Under the pieces are notes generated by a model. It was not told the origin of the DNA and searched no databases. It saw only the letters and a program-made list of their open reading frames with translations. From Alphaproteobacteria bacterium (GTDB taxonomy: Bacteria > Myxococcota_A > UBA796 > GCA-2862545), in contig JACKEP010000005.1 of assembly GCA_020632915.1 (NCBI GenBank), positions 340,659 to 404,658 of the forward strand: a stretch of 64,000 nt of DNA, written 5' to 3'. Below are positions 1 to 8,383 of the stretch, piece by piece (position 1 is the stretch's first letter; each line of letters opens with the position of its first letter). Both the position numbers and the translations under genes were made by a program.

Positions 1-2
1 AC

Positions 3-2195
3 GACCTCCAGAAGATCCTCGACCTGCGCCTGCCCGGCCGCGAGGACACGAGCCCGTCGACGTTCCCGGTGCCCCTGTCGGCGGTGGCCTCCTACGAGGT
101 GGCCGGCGGTGCGGGCACGATCAAGCACGTCGACCAGGATCTCGTCGTCACCATCACCGGCGACGTGGTCGACAAGGACCAGGAGGCGATGGTGCGCCAG
201 GAGGTCGCCGACTTCCTGGAGACGTGGACGCCGCCGCACGGCATCACCGCGAGCATCGGCGGCGCTGCCGACGAGCAGGCTGCGGCCGCGGCGTTCCTCG
301 GCTGGGCCTTCATGCTCGCCGTGGCGCTGATCCTCATCGTGCTCGTCGCCCAGTTCGACAGCCTCACGATGCCGGCGATCATCCTGTTCACCGTCGTGCT
401 GTCGCTGGTGGGCGTGCTCTGGGGCCTGATCCTGACGGGCACCGCCTTCGGCATCATCATGACCGGCATCGGCGTCATCAGCCTCGCCGGCGTCGTCGTC
501 AACAACGCGATCGTGCTGCTGGACTACGTCGAGCAGCTCCGTGCCCGCGGCATGAACACGCGGGACGCCCTCATCCGGGCCGGCGTCACGCGCTTCCGTC
601 CCGTGATGCTCACGGCCACCACCACGGCGCTCGGCCTCATCCCGATGGCGGTCGGCACCAGCATCGACTTCCTCAAGCTGCGGCTGGTGCTCGGCGCGAG
701 CTCGGCGCAGTTCTGGGGGTCGATGGCGGTCGCCGTGATCTTCGGGCTCACCTTCGCCACCGTGCTCACGCTGGTCATGGTGCCCACCTTCTACGCGATC
801 CTCGAGGACGGCCGACGGCAGTGGCGTCGGATGCGCGGCGTGGAGGCCACGGCCGTGGTCGCCAAGGTGCTGGTCCTCGGGCTCGGGCTCGCGGTGCTGG
901 CGCCGCGTCCCGCCCAGGCCGTCACCCTCGAGCAGGCCCAGCAGGCCGCCGAGCGCGACAACGTCCAGGTCCAGCTCGCCGCCGAGCAGACGCTGCAGGC
1001 CGCCACGTGGCGCTGGCAGGCGCTGTCGGCGGTGATGCCCCGGCTGACGGCGGGGGCCACCTACACGATCAACCAGTCCGAGCAGTCGTTCGATCCGTCG
1101 TCGAGCTTCGCCGACGCCTTCGACAACCTCGACGAGCCGATCCGCTCGCTCATCGGCGACGCGTTCGACGGCCTCTCCGGCGAGCCGATCGTCGTCCAGC
1201 CCAAGGACGCCTGGACGGCCAACTTCAGCATCTACCAGCCGCTGCTGTCCGGGCAGGCCTTCCCGGCCTACCGCGCCGCGGTCAAGCAGTACGAGGCCGC
1301 CGTCCACGACGAGCAGCGCGCCCGGCGGCGCGTGCGCGGCGGGGTGGCGCAGGCCTACTACTCGCTGGTCAACGCCCGGCAGATGCTCGCCGTCGCCGAC
1401 GACAACCGCGCGCTGGCCGAGCGGCAGCTCGCGCTCGCCCGCAAGCAGGTCGAGGTGGGCTACGCCGACAAGCTGGCCGACCTCCAGGCCCAGCTCGGCG
1501 TGGCACAGGCCGAACGCGACGTGATCAACGCCCGCCAGGGCATCGTGCAGGCCGAGCAGGCGTTCTCCCGGCTCACCGGCCTGCCTGCCGACGTCACGCT
1601 CGACACGCCGCCGCCGGTGGTGATCCCCGACGCGCTGGCCACGGCGATGTCGTCGGCGCGCGAGCACCGCGACGACATCGCGGCGGCCGAGCTCCGGGTC
1701 AAGGCGGCCAGCCACGAGCGCACGGCGCGCGACCTGGAGTGGATGCCGTCCGTCGACTTCACCTTCACCGAGATCTACAACCAGGTCCCGGGCTTCGTGC
1801 CCGAGAACTGGCAGTGGCGCATCGGCTTCAACTTCAACTGGACGCTGTGGGACGGTGGCCTGCGTATCGCCCGGTCTCGCGAGCTCAAGAGCCGCGTGCG
1901 TGCTGCCCAGCTGATGGTCCAGGACGCCGAGGACCAGGCCGAGGAGGACGTCCGGCTGGCGTGGGAGCGCGTGCTCGCTGCCGAGGAGTCGCTGCGGGCG
2001 GTGCGGGCCCAGGCCAGCCTCGCCGACGAAGCGGTCAAGGCGGCCGAGGCGCGGTTCGGTGCCGGGCGCATCCAGTTCCTCGACGTGGAGCAGGCACGGG
2101 TCCAGCTGCAGGTGGCCCGGGTGCAGGAGCTCGTCGAGCAGAACCGCCGGGATCTCGCCGCCATCGACGTGCTCGTCGCGATGGACGTGTACTGA
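3..2195 (+). CDS. RND efflux pump C-terminus continuous with a TolC-type outer membrane channel (5' partial)
   Basis: The frame is already open at the window edge, so the true start lies upstream. Bases up to about 830 encode the last periplasmic portion and C-terminal membrane helices of an RND-family (AcrB-like) proton-driven efflux pump, including the conserved segment NNAIVLLDYVEQLRARGM and the GLIPMA helix. From about base 921 the same frame encodes about 424 residues with the alpha-helical repeats and short beta segments of TolC-type outer membrane factors (for example QAYYSLVNARQ and FNFNWTLWDGG). Between them, bases 831-920 encode a start-like ATG, a hydrophobic stretch and PRPAQA before VTLEQ, which reads like a complete Sec signal peptide with a signal peptidase I site. 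No stop separates the two halves. The product may be one fused chain, may be cleaved internally, or the channel may start at ATG 831; no strong ribosome binding site precedes that ATG. Confidence 0.85.
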   Translation, partial: DLQKILDLRLPGREDTSPSTFPVPLSAVASYEVAGGAGTIKHVDQDLVVTITGDVVDKDQEAMVRQEVADFLETWTPPHGITASIGGAADEQAAAAAFLGWAFMLAVALILIVLVAQFDSLTMPAIILFTVVLSLVGVLWGLILTGTAFGIIMTGIGVISLAGVVVNNAIVLLDYVEQLRARGMNTRDALIRAGVTRFRPVMLTATTTALGLIPMAVGTSIDFLKLRLVLGASSAQFWGSMAVAVIFGLTFATVLTLVMVPTFYAILEDGRRQWRRMRGVEATAVVAKVLVLGLGLAVLAPRPAQAVTLEQAQQAAERDNVQVQLAAEQTLQAATWRWQALSAVMPRLTAGATYTINQSEQSFDPSSSFADAFDNLDEPIRSLIGDAFDGLSGEPIVVQPKDAWTANFSIYQPLLSGQAFPAYRAAVKQYEAAVHDEQRARRRVRGGVAQAYYSLVNARQMLAVADDNRALAERQLALARKQVEVGYADKLADLQAQLGVAQAERDVINARQGIVQAEQAFSRLTGLPADVTLDTPPPVVIPDALATAMSSAREHRDDIAAAELRVKAASHERTARDLEWMPSVDFTFTEIYNQVPGFVPENWQWRIGFNFNWTLWDGGLRIARSRELKSRVRAAQLMVQDAEDQAEEDVRLAWERVLAAEESLRAVRAQASLADEAVKAAEARFGAGRIQFLDVEQARVQLQVARVQELVEQNRRDLAAIDVLVAMDVY

Positions 2196-2263
2196 CCGCG
2201 TGCGCCGGATCTCCGCGCGCCAACGCCCTCGAGCGGGGTGTAGGCTGACCGCGGAGGTGATGC

Positions 2264-3382
2264 ATGCGTGGATGGCTGGTGGCCGCCGTGCTCGGGCTCG
2301 GCGGGTGCAGCGTGTCCTGGGACCTCAACCGTCCCAGTGACGTGACCGAGGACGTCCTGCAGTTCCTGTTCCTGCGCTACGACGCAGGGGAGCCCGACGA
2401 GGTGCGCGGACCCCACGCCGTCGGGTCGACCATCGACGTCGAGGCCCGGCGCCAGGGGCCGGGCACGCTGGTCGGCTGGAGCTTCGAGGCGTTCCCGGCC
2501 GAGGTCGTCTCCCTGGTCGACGTGCTCGAGGACGACGACGATCCCGATCGGGTCGTGCTCCGCGTGCGGTTCGAGGGGGAGGGCGAGGGGACCCTGCAGG
2601 CGATCAACAAGCTCGGTGGCGTCGGCGGACGCATCGGCGTCGTCGCGCGCACCGTGGCCACCGCGGAGCTGTCGGCCTACGACGACCTCGTCACCCGCCG
2701 CGACGAGGTGGTGGGCGCCGATCAGACGCTGGCGATCGCCGAGACCGGCGCGGTGTCGCTCACGACGGCGTGGCTCGACGCCGACGACACCCTGCTCACC
2801 GGTTCGGGCATCGTCGGCACGGCGCTGGCCGAGGGCGGCGACACGCTGGTGTCCGTCGACGAGGACTACCTGGTGGTCCGCAACCTCGACACGTTCACGA
2901 TGCGCGGGCTCGCCGCCGGCACCACGGCGCTGACCGTGTCGGCCGCGGGCACCGACATCGCCACGTGGTCGCTCGACGTCGTGCCGCTCGCCGACCTCGA
3001 CAGCGTGTCGATCGACGTCGTCTCGCTGGGCAAGGACGATCCCGACGAAGGGGACCTCATCGGCTACGTCCGCTCCCTCGTGAGCGTGGACGGCCGTCGG
3101 GTCCTGGGCACGCCGCTGGCGTGGAGCCGGGAGGGCGAGGCGCTCGGGTCGGGCACCTACGCGCGCGTGCGGGAGTCCCCGGGCGAGCAGGCCGAGATCA
3201 CCGCCTGCGTGCCCGACACCCAGGTGTGCGCCTCGCGCATGGTCAACGGTCACGTCGAGGACATCGGGTCGGCTGTCGCGCCGCCGTGTTCGTGTGGCCA
3301 CGTCGGCAGCGGCAGCGCCAGCGGCGTGCTGGTGGGCCTCCTCGCCCTGTGGCGTCGCCGTCGTTCGACAATCTCTGCGTGA
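2264..3382 (+). CDS. Surface lipoprotein with MYXO-CTERM-like tail, function unknown
   Basis: A 372-residue protein starting at an ATG preceded by a GCGGAGGTG ribosome binding site. The N-terminus MRGWLVAAVLGLGGCS is a lipoprotein signal with lipobox LGGC. The body is acidic and beta-rich, resembling bacterial Ig-like repeats, but I recognise no specific domain. The C-terminus has CSCGHVGSG, a hydrophobic helix (VLVGLLALW) and a basic RRRR tail. That is the pattern of the MYXO-CTERM signal processed by myxosortases in Myxococcota. Having both a lipobox and a MYXO-CTERM-like tail on one protein suggests surface display. It begins about 70 bases after the efflux gene and may be its own unit. 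Confidence 0.75.
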   Translation: MRGWLVAAVLGLGGCSVSWDLNRPSDVTEDVLQFLFLRYDAGEPDEVRGPHAVGSTIDVEARRQGPGTLVGWSFEAFPAEVVSLVDVLEDDDDPDRVVLRVRFEGEGEGTLQAINKLGGVGGRIGVVARTVATAELSAYDDLVTRRDEVVGADQTLAIAETGAVSLTTAWLDADDTLLTGSGIVGTALAEGGDTLVSVDEDYLVVRNLDTFTMRGLAAGTTALTVSAAGTDIATWSLDVVPLADLDSVSIDVVSLGKDDPDEGDLIGYVRSLVSVDGRRVLGTPLAWSREGEALGSGTYARVRESPGEQAEITACVPDTQVCASRMVNGHVEDIGSAVAPPCSCGHVGSGSASGVLVGLLALWRRRRSTISA

Positions 3383-3450
3383 TCCACCGGCGGTCTGCGC
3401 ATGCAGGAGTGGACGGGCCTCCCCCCTCGGGACGCCCGACGGAGGATCAG

Positions 3451-4320
3451 ATGCGACAGGGATCGTGGTGGGTGCTGGCGGCGGGGCTCGTGGGCGTGGC
3501 GACGGGATGCGGAGCGCCCCCGCCGTGCGACGAGGGCCAGGTGCTGCAGGGCGAGGCCTGCGTGGACTACGTCGCCGGGGAACCCGTGGACGCCGAGGTC
3601 CGCACCGTCGATCCCGGCACGCCCTGGCAGTGGCAGATCACGGGCACCGTCGACACGTCGTGGGACGTACCGGTCTACGACGTCGACGTGTTCGACCTGA
3701 CCGACGCCGTCCGCGACACGCTGCGGGACGACGATCGCATGGTCATCTGCTACTTCTCCGCCGGTTCGTTCGAGCCCTGGCGGGACGACGCCGACCAGTT
3801 CCCCGAGGAGGTCATCGGACGACCGCTTGACGGCTGGCCCGACGAGCGCTGGCTCGACACGCGGTCGCCCGTGGTGCGCAGCATCCTCGAAGCGCGCCTG
3901 GACGAAGCGGTGGCGTGGGGCTGTGACGGCGTGGAGCCCGACAACGTCACGGCCTACCACAACCGCAGCGGCTTCCCGCTCACCGCCACCGACCAGCTCG
4001 ACTTCAACCGGTTTCTGGCGAACGCGGCCCACAGCCGCGGCATGGGCGTGGCGCTCAAGAACGACGTCGAGCAGGTCGAGGAGCTCGTCGACTGGTTCGA
4101 CTACAGCGTCAACGAGGAGTGCGCGGCCTTCGACGAGTGCGACACGCTCCAGCCCTTCCTCGACGCGGGCAAGCCCGTCTTCCACACCGAGTACGTCGAC
4201 GACTGGCAGGACGCGCCCGACAAGGCCGACGAGGTGTGCGGCGTGCTCCCTGGGCTGTCGACGATCATCAAGGGGTGGGACCTCGGGCCGGAGCGGCTAG
4301 GGTGTCCCGGCGAGGGGTGA
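3451..4320 (+). CDS. Lipoprotein of the GH114 (endo-alpha-1,4-polygalactosaminidase-like) family
   Basis: A 289-residue protein whose ATG follows GGAGGATCAG. The signal MRQGSWWVLAAGLVGVATGCG has a lipobox-like ATGC, so the mature protein is probably membrane anchored. After a short cysteine-containing stretch comes a TIM-barrel domain of the GH114/DUF297 type: WQWQITG near the start, VICYFSAGSFEPWR, then GCDGVEPDNVTAYHN and GVALKNDVEQ, which are the usual acidic active-site strands. The family includes enzymes cleaving galactosamine-rich polysaccharides. The substrate here is not shown by the sequence. It is followed after 4 bases by another secreted protein gene, so the two may be cotranscribed. 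Confidence 0.75.
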   Translation: MRQGSWWVLAAGLVGVATGCGAPPPCDEGQVLQGEACVDYVAGEPVDAEVRTVDPGTPWQWQITGTVDTSWDVPVYDVDVFDLTDAVRDTLRDDDRMVICYFSAGSFEPWRDDADQFPEEVIGRPLDGWPDERWLDTRSPVVRSILEARLDEAVAWGCDGVEPDNVTAYHNRSGFPLTATDQLDFNRFLANAAHSRGMGVALKNDVEQVEELVDWFDYSVNEECAAFDECDTLQPFLDAGKPVFHTEYVDDWQDAPDKADEVCGVLPGLSTIIKGWDLGPERLGCPGEG

Positions 4321-4324
4321 GCGG

Positions 4325-5899
4325 ATGCGGGTGCGCTGGGGCGTGGTGGCGATCGTGGGCGGGTTCGGACCGGCTGCGTGGGCGGCCCCCGTCCTGGACG
4401 TCCCCACGCTGTACGCTGGCGTGGACGCCACGATCGTGGTCGACGGGGCCACGCCGGGTGCGCGTGTCGCGCTCGTCCAGTCCACCGCGGGCCGCGGGAA
4501 CGGACCGTGCGCCGGCCCCTCCGGCCCGTGCGTCGGCGTGCGCCGCCCGTCGCTGGTGTCGGTGGTGGTGGCCGACGCCGGCGGGGTCGCCCGCCACACG
4601 CTGGCGCTCGACCGCGGCGACGTCGGCACGATCTGGTTCCAGGCCGCCGAGGTCGACGGCGTGGCCGTGCTCTCCGACGTGGTCGCGCGCACCCTGGTCC
4701 CGTGGGACACCGACAGCGACGGTGACGGCGCCGTCGACGCGGTGGAGATCCGACGCGGCCTCGACCCCTCCCACCCCGACACCGACGGCGATGGTCAGCC
4801 CGACGGCGTCGATCCGCTGCCGCTGGTGCCCAACCCGGTGGACGCCTTCGTCGTCGACGACGTGGTCGTCACGTCGCCGGGTGCGGAGGTCCGCGATCCC
4901 GAGTTCGACCCGGTGGGGGGGCGGATCGTGTGGCAGGAGCGCGACGGCGCCGCGGTCTACGTGGCCCGGGTGCGCGGATCGGACGGCGCCATCGTGCCCG
5001 CCGACGGACGCGGCGCCGTCGTGGCCACCGACGTCGCCCCGATGCAGGTGGCGAAGAACGGCCCCGAGTGGGTGCAGACCGCAGCCGGCGCCCAGGCGCT
5101 GTTCCTGCGCTCGGTCCAGGGGCAGTGGGTGATCCACCGCAGCGTCGAGCAGGGTGGGGTGTGGACGACCTCACCGCTGCCCGGCTGGCCCCTGGGCACG
5201 CTCGTGTCCGGCTCCGACGACGTCGGCGACCCCTTCCCGCGGATCACGTGGGCCCGGCAGGTGGGGGTGGCGCGGCACCGGGGCCTGCGCGGGCTGGACC
5301 AGCAGGCGTCGGAGATCGATCTCGGCGAGCGCTGGACGGTGCTGCGCTGGGTGAAGGGGCAGGCCACCGCGGTGGGGCTGAGGCTCCTGGGCGACGACGT
5401 CGAGGTCCACCTCGTCGACGGCGCCACCGGGGCCGACACACGCGTGCCCGTCACCGGTCCGGTGCCGTGGGACGTGTGGGCGGGGCCGTCCGCGGCCTGG
5501 GGCGGCGACCTGCTGCTGCTCCTCGCCCGTGGCCCGCGCGCGGCCCCCGACGAGCTCGCCGTCTGGCGCCAGCACGCCGGCGTGTGGACGCTCGACAAGG
5601 TGATCCTGCCCCCCGCGGGCCTGCCGTTCGTGGTGTCACCCGAGCCGTTCGAGGTCGACGGTGTCACCTACGCGAGCTTCCTCGCCACCACCGTGCCCCA
5701 GGCCGAGGGCAGTGGCCCGGGGGAGGTCTGGGTCGCGGCCCTCGACGTCCCGACGCCGCGGCTGCGGCGCGTGAGCCTGACCACGGAGGCGGTCCGCAAG
5801 GATCCTGAGCCCTACACCGCCGGGTCGGCGCCGTGGGTCTACTACACCGCCCTCACGACCCAGGGACCCGAGATCCGGCGCTGCGCGACCGGGCTGTGA
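4325..5899 (+). CDS. Secreted protein with N-terminal paralogous beta-domain and thrombospondin type 3 calcium repeats
   Basis: A 524-residue protein with a signal peptide MRVRWGVVAIVGGFGPAAWA ending before APVLDVP. Residues about 22-120 form a beta-domain with the pattern DGATPGARVALVQS and a cysteine pair. This recurs in three other proteins of the window (38824-39924, 40026-40973, 41251-42522). Next is an Asp-rich calcium-binding stretch (DTDSDGDGAVDAVE, then DTDGDGQPDGVDPLP) typical of thrombospondin type 3 repeats. The remaining roughly 350 residues look like a beta-propeller (repeated WxxR/GDxVxxP strands) but match no family I can name. It is probably extracellular or on the outer surface. 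The start has GAGGGGTGAGCGG upstream and lies only 4 bases after the GH114 gene. Confidence 0.7.
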   Translation: MRVRWGVVAIVGGFGPAAWAAPVLDVPTLYAGVDATIVVDGATPGARVALVQSTAGRGNGPCAGPSGPCVGVRRPSLVSVVVADAGGVARHTLALDRGDVGTIWFQAAEVDGVAVLSDVVARTLVPWDTDSDGDGAVDAVEIRRGLDPSHPDTDGDGQPDGVDPLPLVPNPVDAFVVDDVVVTSPGAEVRDPEFDPVGGRIVWQERDGAAVYVARVRGSDGAIVPADGRGAVVATDVAPMQVAKNGPEWVQTAAGAQALFLRSVQGQWVIHRSVEQGGVWTTSPLPGWPLGTLVSGSDDVGDPFPRITWARQVGVARHRGLRGLDQQASEIDLGERWTVLRWVKGQATAVGLRLLGDDVEVHLVDGATGADTRVPVTGPVPWDVWAGPSAAWGGDLLLLLARGPRAAPDELAVWRQHAGVWTLDKVILPPAGLPFVVSPEPFEVDGVTYASFLATTVPQAEGSGPGEVWVAALDVPTPRLRRVSLTTEAVRKDPEPYTAGSAPWVYYTALTTQGPEIRRCATGL

Positions 5900-5909
5900 C
5901 CGCGGTTCG

Positions 5910-6725
5910 TCAGGCGTCGACGGCCAGCAGGTCCAGCGCCGCCGGATGCACGGCGCCGTTGGAGGCCACGAGGGTGGCGCCCTGTCGGAACGCGGCACCG
6001 TGCGCGTCGCTCACGCGCCCGCCGGCCGCCTGGACGAGCGCGATGCCGGCCACCACGTCCCACGGCCCGAGCCCCGAGCCGCCGGAGGGTTCGAAGAACA
6101 GGTCGAAGCGACCCGCGGCCACGTAGGCCAGGTCGAGCGCGGCGGAGCCGGTGCGCCGCAGGCCACGCGCGGCCTGGAGCACCCGTGCAGCGCGGGCGAA
6201 CGCGACGGCCCGCGCGGCGGGGTCGGTGGGAAAGCCCGTGCACACGAGCGCCGTGTCGAGCGTCGCCGCCGACGACACACGCAGCGAACGATCCCCCACC
6301 CACGCGCCGAGGCCGACGATCGCGGTGAACAGCTCGTCCTTGCAGGGGTCGTAGACCACGCCGAGCACCGGGGTGTCGTCGACCTCCAGCCCGATCGACA
6401 CGGCGAAGTGGGGCAGGCCGTGCACGAAGTTGGTGGTGCCGTCGAGGGGGTCCACCACCCAGCGCAGCCCACTGCCGTCGCCCGCCGTGGACAGGCCCTC
6501 CTCGCCGAGCACGGCGTGGTGGGGGAAGGCCGCCTGGAGCACCTCGACGATGCAGGCCTGGCTGGCCTCGTCGGCCTCGGTGACCAGATCGCGCGCCCCC
6601 TTGTCGCGCACGCGGACCCCACGGTCCCTCGCGGCGAGCAGCAGCGCACCCGCGCGACGCGCCGCGTCGACGGCCACCGCGAGGGCGTGGCGCAGCTTGG
6701 CGGGCGCGGGCGGGTCGGGCGTCAC
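5910..6725 (-). CDS. Inositol monophosphatase family protein (SuhB-like)
   Basis: A 271-residue protein of the lithium-sensitive, Mg-dependent phosphatase family, which dephosphorylates myo-inositol phosphates and related sugars in the cytoplasm. The family motifs are intact: VLGEEGLS (metal-binding Glu), VVDPLDGTTNFVHGLP, and GPWDVVAGIALVQAAGG near the C-terminus. Length is normal. The start chosen is the GTG whose last two bases overlap the TGA of the upstream lipoprotein gene (GTGA), implying translational coupling. No longer N-terminal extension is supported. The exact substrate cannot be read from the sequence. It converges on the secreted protein gene ending at 5899, with 10 bases between stops. 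Confidence 0.9.
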   Translation of the reverse strand: MTPDPPAPAKLRHALAVAVDAARRAGALLLAARDRGVRVRDKGARDLVTEADEASQACIVEVLQAAFPHHAVLGEEGLSTAGDGSGLRWVVDPLDGTTNFVHGLPHFAVSIGLEVDDTPVLGVVYDPCKDELFTAIVGLGAWVGDRSLRVSSAATLDTALVCTGFPTDPAARAVAFARAARVLQAARGLRRTGSAALDLAYVAAGRFDLFFEPSGGSGLGPWDVVAGIALVQAAGGRVSDAHGAAFRQGATLVASNGAVHPAALDLLAVDA

Positions 6726-7180
6726 GGGACGACGAACCCGATCGCGTCCGTGACCGCCGGGTACAGCGCGTCGCCGTCGGCGTAGAGCAGCTCGACCTCC
6801 AGCGTGTGGGTGCCCGCCGCGAGGCCCGACACGTCGACGTCGAAGGTGGTGCGGATCTCGTCGGCCACCTGCACGCCGTCGAGGGTGACCTCGATGTAGC
6901 CGGAGGGCTCCTCGCCGATCTCGTGGGCGCGGGCAGCGGGGACGAGCCAGTCCAGCGGACCGGCGGCGCGCGCCCGGGCGGGCACGCGGCACGCCGCCGT
7001 GGCGGTCGGGGCCTCGAATGGGAAGTCGGTGACGGCGACCTCGACGGTGATCGTATCCCCCGAAGCGGTGGTTCCGTCGACAGGTGACACGATGGACAGC
7101 GTGGGGTCGGGCGTGTCGTTGTTGCCGTTGCAGGCCCACAACAGCGCAGCGATCAGCCACCGGGGACGAGGGTGGGACAT
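6722..7180 (-). CDS. Small lipoprotein with Ig-like domain
   Basis: A 152-residue protein. I start it at MSHPRPRWLIAALLWACNG because this gives a short signal with lipobox LWAC, rather than using more distant upstream codons. The mature part starts with an Asn/Asp linker and contains LSIVSPVDGTTASGDTITV, a pattern common in bacterial Ig-like domains, and then a second strand-rich half ending LEVELLYADGDALYP. Function unknown. Its stop overlaps the start of the inositol phosphatase gene by four bases, so the two are cotranscribed although unrelated in function. It is divergent from the propeller lipoprotein at 7269, and 88 bases separate the two starts. Confidence 0.65.
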   Translation of the reverse strand: MSHPRPRWLIAALLWACNGNNDTPDPTLSIVSPVDGTTASGDTITVEVAVTDFPFEAPTATAACRVPARARAAGPLDWLVPAARAHEIGEEPSGYIEVTLDGVQVADEIRTTFDVDVSGLAAGTHTLEVELLYADGDALYPAVTDAIGFVVP

Positions 7181-7268
7181 GGTTGGACTCCGCGGCAGAC
7201 GGGGTACGTAGCACGCGCCTCGGGGGGGCTGGCGCCCGCGCGGACCCGATCCGAGGGTGGAGGAGCAG

Positions 7269-8261
7269 ATGCACGCACGTTCCTGGTGCCTCGCGACGGT
7301 CCTGGCGGCCGGCTGCGGCGGGGGTCTCCCCGACAGCTGGGAGGTCCTGGGCAGCAACCTCGACGAGGCCCTGCTGTCGATCACGGGCACGTCCTCGTCG
7401 GACGTGTGGTCGGTGGGCGGCGACGTCGGCAGCGGCCCGGCCGTGCTCCACTACGACGGCACCAGCTGGTCGAAGGTCGACACGGGGGATTCCGGCGACC
7501 TGTGGTGGGTGTTCGAGGCCTCCCAGGACGAGCTGTGGTTCGTCGGCGCCGACGGTCGCGCGCTGCACCACACCCCGTCGTCCGACACCACCGACGTGTT
7601 CACGCTGAACACCGACACCACCTACTTCGGGATCTGGGGCGCGGCGGCGAACGACGTGTGGACCGTGGGCGGCAACATCGACGTCGCCAGCGCCGGTGCC
7701 TCCATGTACCACTGGGACGGCAGCGCCTGGTCCGAGGTGACGCTGCCCGAGGCCGCCGCGAACCTGCGCGCGCTCTACAAGGTGTGGGGCAGCAGCGCGT
7801 CCGACGTCTGGGTCGTGGGCACCGACGGTGCGCTGCTGCACTACGACGGCAGCGCGTGGTCCATGGCGACGTCGCCCACCGATCGCACGCTGTTCACGGT
7901 CCACGGCACGGCGTCCGACGACGTGTGGGCGGTGGGGGGCTCCGGCTCGGGCGTGCTCCTGCACTACGACGGCAGCGCCTGGACCGACGTCAGCCCCACG
8001 GCCGCACCGGCGTTCACGGGCATCTACGCTGCGCCCGACCACGTGTTCGCGGTGGGCGCCACCGGCGGCGTCTGGGCGTCGTCGGGCGGAGACTGGGCGC
8101 CCCACCCTGCGGGGCTGGGCACGCCGGAGGATCTGCACGGCGCGTGGGTCGACGAGACGGGCGCGCTCTGGGCCGTCGGCGGCAGCGTCGCGTCTTTCCC
8201 GCTCGATCTGGGCGTGATGTTGTATGCTGGCGGTTCGGCCCCGGCGGCGATCACTCCCTGA
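7269..8261 (+). CDS. Beta-propeller lipoprotein with repeated DVWxVG blades
   Basis: A 330-residue protein; the ATG at 7269 follows GGTGGAGGAGC, so an upstream in-frame GTG inside that ribosome site is not preferred. The signal MHARSWCLATVLAAGCGGG carries a lipobox-like AAGC. The mature protein consists of repeated blades with S/N-D-V-W-x-V-G and LxHYDGSxW motifs (for example SSDVWSVGGD, NDVWTVGGN, SDVWVVGTDG, DDVWAVGGSG), about six or seven copies. This type of propeller is frequent in myxobacterial surface lipoproteins. A role in binding or display is an inference only. The three NHL-repeat lipoprotein genes follow. Confidence 0.75.
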   Translation: MHARSWCLATVLAAGCGGGLPDSWEVLGSNLDEALLSITGTSSSDVWSVGGDVGSGPAVLHYDGTSWSKVDTGDSGDLWWVFEASQDELWFVGADGRALHHTPSSDTTDVFTLNTDTTYFGIWGAAANDVWTVGGNIDVASAGASMYHWDGSAWSEVTLPEAAANLRALYKVWGSSASDVWVVGTDGALLHYDGSAWSMATSPTDRTLFTVHGTASDDVWAVGGSGSGVLLHYDGSAWTDVSPTAAPAFTGIYAAPDHVFAVGATGGVWASSGGDWAPHPAGLGTPEDLHGAWVDETGALWAVGGSVASFPLDLGVMLYAGGSAPAAITP

Positions 8262-8340
8262 CCCCCCCGAACGGGTCGTTCTCGGTCCAACTCGACAGCT
8301 CGCGACATTCTCCGTTGCGTTCCACCTCGTCCGGGCGTAC

Positions 8341-8357
8341 GTTCTCTGCCAGAGAAC
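8341..8357. promoter_or_regulatory. Perfect inverted repeat upstream of the NHL lipoprotein genes
   Basis: GTTCTCT-GCC-AGAGAAC: seven-base arms and a three-base spacer, 27 bases before the GTG of the first NHL gene. No T-run follows, so an operator or mRNA hairpin is more likely than a terminator for the preceding gene. No regulator gene is adjacent. Confidence 0.4.
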
Positions 8358-8383
8358 AGCCCGCGAGGGCATCGGAGGGTCAC

